From Halobellus clavatus (lineage in GTDB: Archaea > Halobacteriota > Halobacteria > Halobacteriales > Haloferacaceae), in assembly GCF_900107195.1 (NCBI RefSeq), contig NZ_FNPB01000009.1, positions 62,001 through 126,000 of the forward strand: 64,000 nt of DNA, written 5' to 3'. How positions within the stretch are numbered: position 1 is the stretch's first letter; each line of letters begins with the position of its first letter. This document shows, piece by piece, positions 55,342 to 62,335 of the stretch. The notes under the pieces were generated by a model, which searched no databases, had not been told where the DNA came from, and saw only the letters and a list, made by a program, of their open reading frames with translations. Made by a program: the position numbers and the translations under genes.

Positions 55342-56286
55342 TTAGTAATAGACTCGCTCGAGGTTGTCGATACCGCCGATCCACTGGTGATCGTCGCCGT
55401 CGCTGATGTCGTTTTCCTCCCAGGCGACGGGCTCCCAGTGCGGATCCAGCGTGAGGTAGCTCCCCGTATTGAACTCGATTCGGTGGCTGCTCGTCGGATC
55501 ACGAGCGTACATAAACTCCCCGCGGGAGATGCCGTGCTGGCCGATCCCGTCGACCGGAACGTCGTTCTCGTTCATCACGTTGTGTGCCGCAAAGAGGTCG
55601 TTCGGGGTGTCGACGCCGTACGCGACGTGGTGGACGGCAGGTTCGTCGTCCGCACTGCTGGATTGGACGACCGCGAGGTCAATCTTCACCCCGCAGGCGC
55701 TGAGGAACGTTCCCCACCGCGTGCCGTCGGCCTCGTCGTAATACTCCTGGACCTGGAACCCGAGCTCTTCGCGGATCCACTCCGCACACTCGAACCCGTC
55801 AGGGTCCCAAATCTGGAGGTGATCGATCCGGTGGGGTGCGATCGGATTGTTGTCCGAGGGGTCGTACACGCGGTTCTTGAGCTTCGAGCGGCGCTCGACC
55901 GGCGGATCGGGTTTCTCCATCTCGCCGTAGAGCTCGAACTGGTGGCCGTTCGGAACCTCGAACCGGATCGCCTCGCCTTGACCGGGTTCGACGCCATCGT
56001 CGATCCAGGTCACGTCTATCCCCCGGTCGGCGAACCGGTCTGCGAACGCCGCCACGTGTTTGGGGGCTTCGGTCTGCCAACCGATATGATCGATCCGCGA
56101 GCGCTCGGCCTCGGTCAGGCTGAGCGAGTGGTGGTCGTACTCGTCGACGGCTCTGAGGTAGACGCTGTCGTCGTCTCTGTCGACGATTTCCAGTCCAACC
56201 GTCCCGTGGAAAAATTCGATCGACGATTCGAGATCCGATGTCTCAAGCGCTACGTGGCCTAGTCGTGCGACTTCAAGCTGCATCAT
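55342..56286 (-). CDS. Extradiol ring-cleavage dioxygenase (catechol 2,3-dioxygenase-like)
   Basis: This 314-aa protein has two VOC (beta-alpha-beta-beta-beta) modules. The C-terminal one carries probable Fe(II) ligands: His in HRIDHLQIWDP, His in PAVHHVAYGVD and Glu in SHRIEFNTGSY. It matches the type I extradiol dioxygenase family that cleaves catechols. The start at 56286 (two adjacent ATGs) follows AATTTATTAC on the minus strand, a TATA-like box. It lies next to an HpaI-type aldolase and another VOC protein, suggesting meta-cleavage of an aromatic (inference). Confidence 0.87.
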   Translation of the reverse strand: MMQLEVARLGHVALETSDLESSIEFFHGTVGLEIVDRDDDSVYLRAVDEYDHHSLSLTEAERSRIDHIGWQTEAPKHVAAFADRFADRGIDVTWIDDGVEPGQGEAIRFEVPNGHQFELYGEMEKPDPPVERRSKLKNRVYDPSDNNPIAPHRIDHLQIWDPDGFECAEWIREELGFQVQEYYDEADGTRWGTFLSACGVKIDLAVVQSSSADDEPAVHHVAYGVDTPNDLFAAHNVMNENDVPVDGIGQHGISRGEFMYARDPTSSHRIEFNTGSYLTLDPHWEPVAWEENDISDGDDHQWIGGIDNLERVYY

Positions 56287-56353
56287 TCGTCGGTGACAGG
56301 ACCACACGTAATAAATTTCCTGTCGAGCGGTCCGGAGTGAGACCGCAGCGGTC

Positions 56354-57136
56354 TCAGTCGTCACCGCGGACCGCGCTCAGTCGGGGGCCGAGAGTCCGCT
56401 TGATCGATCCGAGATCGCCCCCGATACGCAGGATCTGGTAGCCTTGCGCCTCGGCTTCGGCGATGCGCTCGGGGTCAGTCCTGATCCCGCCGACGGGCAC
56501 GTCGGCCTCAAGGCAGGCCTCCCGGATCGAGTCAATCTGGGCGACCACTTCCGGATGATTCTTGTCCTCCGGGTGGCCCATCTGGACCGAGAGGTCCGAG
56601 AGACCGATGAAGACGAATCCCAGTTCCGGGACGTCGAGGATCGCCTCGAGATCGTCGACGGCGGTCGTCCTCTCGATCATCACGCCGAGACAGACCGACT
56701 GGTCTTCGGTCGCGACGTAGTCGCTCGCGGCGCCCCAGTTGCTGGACCGGCCGCTTGCCTTGCCGCGCTCGCCCGGCGCACCGTCGTAGACGAAGCGGGT
56801 GGCCTCAACCGCGGTCCGCACCTCCTCGGCGGAGTCGACACGCGGGATCAGCAGGTTTCGGACGCCAGCGTCCAGCACCTTTCGGATGAGCGGCGGATCG
56901 CCGGAAGGGAGCCGAACGATGAGTTCGGTCCCGCCGGCTTCTGCGGCGCGCGTGAGATCCTCGAAGACGCGGCTGTCGTACGGGCTGGGCCCCATATGCT
57001 CGAAGTCGAGCCAAGCGAAGTCGACGCCGAGCGTGCCATACACTTCGATGACGGTCGGCGAGAAGGTCGAGGCACGTGCGCCGTAGACGACTTCGTCGTT
57101 CTAGAGGGCCTCGCGTAAGCTGTTGCTCTGGTTCAT
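56354..57136 (-). pseudogene. HpcH/HpaI-type aldolase with in-frame TAG at codon 12
   Basis: The frame from ATG 57136 reads MNQSNSLREAL-stop, then without shift NDEVVYGARASTFSPTVIEV and the full aldolase body, including DFAWLDFEHMGPSPYD (metal/His motif), RLPSGDPPLIRKVLDAG, GVMIE and FIGLSDLSVQMGHP. The TAG lies at 57101-57103 (plus-strand CTA). Restarting at a GTG within IEVYG (57043) would drop the first barrel strand and the YGAR region, so a functional short form is unlikely. Either a recent nonsense mutation, readthrough, or a sequence error. HpaI splits 4-hydroxy-2-oxo acids, in keeping with ring-cleavage products. Confidence 0.8.
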
Positions 57137-57219
57137 ATTATGTATCGGATCGGTAGGGTCGGTGTGAGGTATACTGATTCAGTCGGTGCGACGAATCCAG
57201 CGACTCCGGTCGTCGGATC

Positions 57220-57585
57220 TCAGTCTTGGTCGGTAACGATCTGGAACCGACGGCCGTCGGGGTCACGGAAATTCGTGATCGTGCGGCCGGTCTTGTCCAC
57301 GTCGTAGGGACCGACGATCGAGTCGATCTCGGCATCTTCGAGGTCTTCGGTCACGCCGTCAATATCCTCGACGGCGAAAGCGATGTGGTTGATGCCCGGC
57401 ACCTCTTCGCCCTCGACAGTGTGGATCTCGAAGAGTGGTCCCTCGCCGTCTGCGGGCACGTACTCGTAGGACTCGCCGTGATGCTCGGTCTGACGGTGCT
57501 GCTCGTATCCGAGTTTCTCGAAGAACTCGGCCATCTCGTCGGCGTCGCTCGCTTCGATCTCGATGTGGTCGATCGTTCCAATCAC
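57220..57585 (-). CDS. VOC-family (glyoxalase-like) protein
   Basis: This 121-aa protein begins (GTG at 57585) VIGTIDHIEIEASDADEMAE and has PGINHIAFAVEDIDGV and ITNFRDPDGRRFQIV, a single VOC module with probable His/Glu metal ligands. Such proteins are isomerases, lyases or dioxygenases. The GTG is preferred because it gives the usual family start; it is preceded by a TATA-like ATTTATATAC on the minus strand (about 57606-57618). Its substrate is probably related to the neighbouring dioxygenase/aldolase path. Confidence 0.85.
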   Translation of the reverse strand: MIGTIDHIEIEASDADEMAEFFEKLGYEQHRQTEHHGESYEYVPADGEGPLFEIHTVEGEEVPGINHIAFAVEDIDGVTEDLEDAEIDSIVGPYDVDKTGRTITNFRDPDGRRFQIVTDQD

Positions 57586-57716
57586 GGATGGAGGTGCTCG
57601 GCCATAGTATATAAATAATTGCTTGTAGTCATTTGTTGTTGATATCCACCCGGAAACACGAGCTCTATGGGAGGAGCTACCAGTCCATTCGTCTTCCGTC
57701 CGTTCCCCGTATGGGG

Positions 57717-58175
57717 TCACTCCCGACGTACATACGTGACCGGACAGGGAGCGTTCAGTAGCACCTGTTGGGCGTAGTCGCCGAACATCGCCTTGCCGGT
57801 CGGCGACCTCCCCCGCCCGCCGATGAAGACGCGGTCGACCTCCAGGTTCCGGGCCGTCCGCACGATCTTCGTGTCCGGTGTACCGACCGCACCGCGAATC
57901 TCGTAGTCGATTTCCCGCTCGTCCAGTTGCTCCGCGGGGGTTCGGATCGCCTCGTGACGTGCTGCGAGTTGACTCACCCCGAACGACTCTGCGTCCGGGC
58001 TGACGTCCAACTGGTCGATGAGGTTGTCGTACTCCTCCTGCGGGAAGACGTGCTGTATGTACAACGTGGCTCCAGTCGGCTCCACTAACTGCAGAGCCAC
58101 GTCCAACAATCGCTGTACGTGTTCACGATCCTTCGGACCGAACGCGAGCAGTACGCTATCGACTGACTCAGGCAT
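57717..58175 (-). CDS. Universal stress protein (UspA family)
   Basis: This 152-aa protein begins VDSVLLAFGPKDREHVQRLL and has IVRTARNLEVDRVFIGGRGR, then SPTGKAMFGDYAQQVLLNAPCPVTYV, where the GGRGRSP-type ATP-binding loop (G-x2-G-x9-G-S/T) is largely kept. The start at 58175 is chosen over a longer frame. Usp proteins often ride along with catabolic or stress genes; no specific role is visible. Confidence 0.88.
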   Translation of the reverse strand: MPESVDSVLLAFGPKDREHVQRLLDVALQLVEPTGATLYIQHVFPQEEYDNLIDQLDVSPDAESFGVSQLAARHEAIRTPAEQLDEREIDYEIRGAVGTPDTKIVRTARNLEVDRVFIGGRGRSPTGKAMFGDYAQQVLLNAPCPVTYVRRE

Positions 58176-58326
58176 ACGCTGACTCACACGCGGGTAGAGT
58201 ATAGTACTTTGCTTTTTCGGACAGGTGCCTGTTCGTGGGTCAATCGTCGTCGCGACCGACGCCCGGCGCACTCGTAGCTCGTTTCACCGAGTGTATCCCT
58301 GACAGCCACCCCAATGTGTCGTGGGA

Positions 58327-59427
58327 TCAGGTACTCTCGCGGATCCGTTCAGCGACGGTCTCGAAAGTCACGCGTTGCTCAGTTTCGATTGAAAGGCGGT
58401 TGACCACGAGATCAAGTACGTTTAGCTGCCGGAGTAGTTCGCGCGTTCGTTCGTGATCGATACCCAGGTGACTATGAACCTCGTGGACTGTTCTGGCCTG
58501 CACCACGATCTCAGCGAGTTCACGAAGCGTGACGTCGTCCGGCAAGCCAACGCCATCCGTGAGCAAATCTTCCTTCGGGAGTGGCTCCGCAGACTCAGCC
58601 TCTAAGCTGTCGAGTTCGGGCTGTGGGCTGTCTACTCGAACCGATGGGGAGTCTTCGGAGTCCTGTGTCGAACGGGTTGCGGAACCATTTACAGGCCGGG
58701 CATTTGTCGCCACTGAATTGTCGGTTGATCTAGCTGGCTGACTCTGGTCGATCGTCGCATACGACTCGGGTGAATGGATACCTGCATCAATCATATACCG
58801 GCGAACAGTTTCGGCAGAGACGTCGAGTTCGATCAGATCACTCATTTCATCGAAAGTCTCCGAAATCTCATACAGCCGACGGAGGTACTCCGTGTCCTCG
58901 AAGGGGGGAACAGAGTCGGTGCGTGCCGACTTGAGGGCCGACTCGATTCCCTCACTCCCAGCTATATCTCTGTCAGTATCTGCTGCGTCTTTCGACAGCC
59001 GGGAAGAAATACCGCGGAATTCGTTCGAATCGACATTATTCGGATACTCGTCCTCTTCGAGATCAATTATAAGATTGAGTTCGATTAGGATCTCCCCATC
59101 TCGCGTCTCAAGCTTGTTCGGAGAGATCGATAGATTCGGCTCTCCGTCGCCAGGGCTTTCGGTAACCTCCGGTAGCAATGTCGACGAAAGGTCCTCAAAA
59201 CGGAACGTGACGAACGGTCCAGCGTCATCTATCGATGCCGTCGAAGGAGAGCACGACAGCGGAGAGTCCTCGTTCAGGAGATCGCTGAAAGACGCGCTTA
59301 CTTCCACGGTCGCAGACACTGATGCGTGCTGCTCGGCCGTGACCTCTACTCGGCGTGTAGACCGACCATCCTCGTCAAATTCCTTGAGCACGTTCGACAG
59401 TGTTTCAAACGAGGAGTGTAAACTCAT
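58327..59427 (-). CDS. Hypothetical 366-aa haloarchaeal protein with HTH-like segments
   Basis: This acidic Ser/Asp-rich protein has two helix-turn-helix-like stretches, LYEISETFDEMSDLIELDVSAETVRRYMIDAGIHSPES (about 180-225) and a C-terminal LPDDVTLRELAEIVVQARTVHEVHSHLGIDHERTRELLRQLNV (about 300-345), joined by a low-complexity linker. The N-terminal part is beta-rich (VEVTAEQHASVSATVEVSAS). It looks like a haloarchaeal DNA-binding protein, perhaps a regulator. Function unknown. Confidence 0.7.
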   Translation of the reverse strand: MSLHSSFETLSNVLKEFDEDGRSTRRVEVTAEQHASVSATVEVSASFSDLLNEDSPLSCSPSTASIDDAGPFVTFRFEDLSSTLLPEVTESPGDGEPNLSISPNKLETRDGEILIELNLIIDLEEDEYPNNVDSNEFRGISSRLSKDAADTDRDIAGSEGIESALKSARTDSVPPFEDTEYLRRLYEISETFDEMSDLIELDVSAETVRRYMIDAGIHSPESYATIDQSQPARSTDNSVATNARPVNGSATRSTQDSEDSPSVRVDSPQPELDSLEAESAEPLPKEDLLTDGVGLPDDVTLRELAEIVVQARTVHEVHSHLGIDHERTRELLRQLNVLDLVVNRLSIETEQRVTFETVAERIREST

Positions 59428-59628
59428 TCGGCGCTCACGAAACTGGATCTGTTATTGAAATATATAAAACTACGTAGAGTTTCTGGAGATGGGTGCTGCG
59501 TTGTAGTTGCCGTTCTCTGGAACTGACAGTAGGTTCGACTGTTTGGATCTGAGATTGTAAATATTGTTATATAATATTAAGTTAAAAAGAAAGCGATGAT
59601 ACAGTATCTGTTATATTCCAATATCGAT

Positions 59629-60345
59629 TTATTCGATCGCTTCAGTGGCTAAATCACCGAGCTCTCCAGCTTCGATATGTGAATACCGTTCTCGTATCAT
59701 TTCTTCAGAATTGTCCAGATATCGAGCAGCCACGGTATAGCCAAATGCTCGGACGAGAGCCTCACCCATTCCTCGGCGACCACCGTGGGGTGCGAGATAG
59801 TCGTGTTTCGGATGGGTAATGTCGATTTCAGCCTCGTCGGAGAGCCGTTGGAGAATCGACCGTGCTCCATCTGTCGTGATTGACGGCGGCCGAATATCTT
59901 CATCAAGCGCCAGCAAGAGGTCGCGAGCGTACCCCTCACGTTGCTCGGCGATTTCTTGCGGGCGTTCTCTCCGGTCTTCGAGCTCATCCCGAACGAGTCC
60001 CGCAAGCGTCCGTTGGTCGAACGTCGGAAACACCGGCTAGCGCTCCGTCGGTGGGTCCATCAGCTGGCGATAGCTCCGGAGCGGCGAGATCACCGGGTCG
60101 GGAAGACTGGCGGCGTCCCACTGCTGTTTCTTCCGGTAGACGTCCATACTCCCGTCGTCGAGGGAGAGGTCCTTCCAGCGAACACCGCGTCGGCGCGGAT
60201 CATTCGGGTCCCGGAGGGGTTCGCCGACGCGGACGGCGGTGTACGCGAGGACGAACACCAGAGCCCGGTCATGAGCCGCCTTCAGCGCTGCGTAGCGTCC
60301 TCGCTGCTTGTCGAGGGGGTCAGTATCCTCCGGAACCGCGGGCGC
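59629..60345 (-). pseudogene. Tyrosine recombinase (integrase) remnant with in-frame TAG
   Basis: The C-terminal catalytic region of a haloarchaeal phage-type integrase is kept in one frame: AYTAVRVGEPL (catalytic Arg), HGGRRGMGEALVRAF (HxxR) and ERYSHIE (Tyr). A TAG at 60037-60039 interrupts it between DPPTER and PVFPTFDQRTLAGLV; a TGG Trp would restore a natural sequence. The N-terminal half is missing: homology stops at about 60345, where a HisD-like fragment begins on the other strand. It is a dead integrase marking a past insertion or deletion. Confidence 0.75.
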
Positions 60346-60671
60346 AACTCGAGCAGCTGTCGAACTACGGGACCGTCTTCTTGGGTCCCTACAGCGGGAA
60401 CGTCTTCTCGGACAAGCTGATCGGGACCAATCACGTGCTCCCCACACAGCGCGCTGCTCGATACACCGCGGGGCTGAGTGTGCACATGTTTCTGAAACAC
60501 CAGACCTACCAGGAAGTCTCCGAGGAGGGGGCCGCGAAACTGGAACCGTGGGCCACGAAACAGTCCGTCCTCGAACGGCTCGAAGGCCACGCGAAGTCTT
60601 CGTTTATGCGTGCACCGGAGAACGAACTGCGCGAGTACGACTCGGCGACGTACGAGCTGCCTGACTCCTAA
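60340..60671 (+). pseudogene. Histidinol-dehydrogenase-family (HpsN-like) C-terminal fragment
   Basis: The frame QLSNYGTVFLGPYSGNVFSD, KLIGTNHVLPTQRAARYTAG, LSVHMFLKHQTYQEVSEEGA and a final LREYDSATYELPDS is the C-terminal part of the HisD family, with the metal-binding GTNHVLPT. The ARYTAGLSVHMFLKHQTYQ segment resembles the sulfopropanediol/polyol dehydrogenase branch (HpsN) more than histidine-biosynthetic HisD. About two thirds of the protein, including the NAD domain, is missing upstream, replaced by the integrase remnant. Confidence 0.65.
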
Positions 60672-61061
60672 TTCACGGTGCCAGCGTGCTGACCATACCG
60701 TGACTGCCTCGAAATCAGAGGGCTGCTGAAAGGCTACGCACCACTCTCTTACACCCGCCGGGGCCCGCGAACCGTACGCCTCGTTCGAATCGACGGCTGG
60801 GTCCACGACGTTGCGGTCGATGCGCAGGGAGGCCCCGATCAACCGACGATGAGCCGCAGGCCCAGCATATCGAATCAACGTCCTTCCGGATCTTACAGCG
60901 GGATCGACGCCTGCATAGGCGACAGTGACCGCCAAGTAAGTATAACCGAAATAGACATTCTCTGGATGTATATGCAAAAGTAAGATAACGCCAGCCGGCA
61001 ACCGCCGATGATACCCCCCCCCACCGAGTGAACTTTACAATCAGCAGACGAACAAGAGACT
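60672..61061. other. Intergenic region, no supported gene
   Basis: No frame here looks coding; the stretch from 60690 to 60940 may be relic DNA from the same deletion event as the two fragments before it. A run of C (CCCCCCCC at about 61013-61021) and a TATA-like CTTTACAATC precede the IclR gene. Confidence 0.35.
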
Positions 61062-61841
61062 ATGGCGGACGAATCCCCGCGCAAAATACAGTCCTTGGAG
61101 ACGGCTCACCGTATCACCGAAGCACTCCAAGAGCTGGATGGAGCCGGCGCCAGTGCTATCGCGGATCGCCTGGACATCGGTCGGAGCACGGCGTATCAGT
61201 ACCTGATGACGCTCCGGGAAGAGGGGTACGTCACCAAACGCGAGCAAACGTACCACATCGGGCTGAAATATCTGGATCACGGAATGTACGCCCGCGACAA
61301 CCATCCGATGATCGAGATCTCGCGACCATCGCTGCGTGATCTGGTGGACGAAACCGGTGAGATCGGATGGTGTACGAGCGAGGACAACGGGAAACTGGTG
61401 ACGCTGGATATCATCGAAGGAGACCGGAATCTGAATACGAAGTTCAGCGGTCGGATCGGGAACAGAGAGTACATGAACGCCCACGCCGGTGGAAAGGCTA
61501 TCTTGTCAGGGTACAGTGATAGTCGGATTATGGAAATTATCGATGCGCACGGGATGCCCTCGTACACGGAGCAAACGATCACTGACGAAGAAGCGCTCCT
61601 AGCCGAGATCGAACGGGTGCGCGAGAAGGGAGTCGCGTTCAACGACGAGGAGGCGATCGAAGGCTATCGGGCCGTGGGAGCGCCCGTCACGTTGGACGGT
61701 GAGACGATCGGATCGATCACTATCGGGGGGCCAAAGAACCGGATGCCCGACGAGTACTTCGAGGAGACGCTCCCTGATCTCATCCGAGGCGTCATCAACG
61801 AGATCGAACTCCGCGGCTCGGTGTCCTCTCCGTGGGAGTAA
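61062..61841 (+). CDS. IclR-family transcriptional regulator
   Basis: This 259-aa protein has a winged helix QSLETAHRITEALQELDGAG, RLDIGRSTAYQYLMTLREEG (residues 10-55) and an effector domain with NAHAGGKAILSGY, REKGVAFNDEEAIEGYRAVGAPV and SITIGGPKNRMP. It is similar in layout to the IclR at 50019. A 22-bp palindrome lies 37 bp after its stop and precedes the acyl-CoA ligase gene, the same order as at 50.8 kb (iclR, operator, catabolic gene). Confidence 0.93.
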   Translation: MADESPRKIQSLETAHRITEALQELDGAGASAIADRLDIGRSTAYQYLMTLREEGYVTKREQTYHIGLKYLDHGMYARDNHPMIEISRPSLRDLVDETGEIGWCTSEDNGKLVTLDIIEGDRNLNTKFSGRIGNREYMNAHAGGKAILSGYSDSRIMEIIDAHGMPSYTEQTITDEEALLAEIERVREKGVAFNDEEAIEGYRAVGAPVTLDGETIGSITIGGPKNRMPDEYFEETLPDLIRGVINEIELRGSVSSPWE

Positions 61842-61877
61842 CCGCTCGCGACGCCGCTCGGTCAGGGAGGAGTACAA

Positions 61878-61899
61878 ATAACATATATACATATGTTAT
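61878..61899. promoter_or_regulatory. 22-bp palindromic operator, third copy
   Basis: ATAACATAT-ATAC-ATATGTTAT gives perfect 9-bp arms; one more flanking base on each side also pairs. It matches site 2 at 50878-50899 in outer arms and centre (TATGTACAT versus TATATACAT). It lies 437 bp before the acyl-CoA ligase start and 37 bp after the IclR stop. Confidence 0.7.
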
Positions 61900-62335
61900 T
61901 TTCTCACGTCACTGGGTGCTATTCTCGGTCCATCGACCGATTTCAGGTGCTGCGGAGGGATAGCGTTTGTATATATCAACGGCTCTGGAGAGAAGTTCCG
62001 CCGATCACTGCGTTGAACGGGGTGATTACTCGTTATATTATCACTGAATCGGCCAGAAGGGGTGTTTCAGTGGCCGGGGGGATGCTGAGAGGGTTGCATC
62101 GAACCCACCCTGTTTCCGTTTCTCGACGGTCAGTTTCGAGGGGCGATGAGACCGCACGCCTGAGATCAGGGCCACGAACCGGTGGATCTGTCGTCAAAAT
62201 CGGCTCAGCCGACTGTTTGTGAGAGGTAAACGACGGTGGCTCACGGCACTGCAGGAGATATCAGCCGAAACCGGCGTTACACTTTTAATGCCGGTTCAGC
62301 AATACAGGCCACAGACACCGCGGTAGGGGTTCGTG
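61900..62335. other. Intergenic region with promoter of acyl-CoA ligase
   Basis: No ORF is supported on either strand. A TATA-like ACTTTTAATG (62281-62290) lies about 50 bp before the ligase ATG, leaving a short leader. The first part is AT-rich with TTATATTATCAC near 62033. Confidence 0.4.

Noticed and set aside
57101-57103. Pyrrolysine reading of the TAG in the aldolase
   Set aside because: TAG ends other genes here (PotA-like, LigM-like, 49-aa gene), haloarchaea generally lack the pyl genes and none are visible; nonsense mutation or error is simpler.
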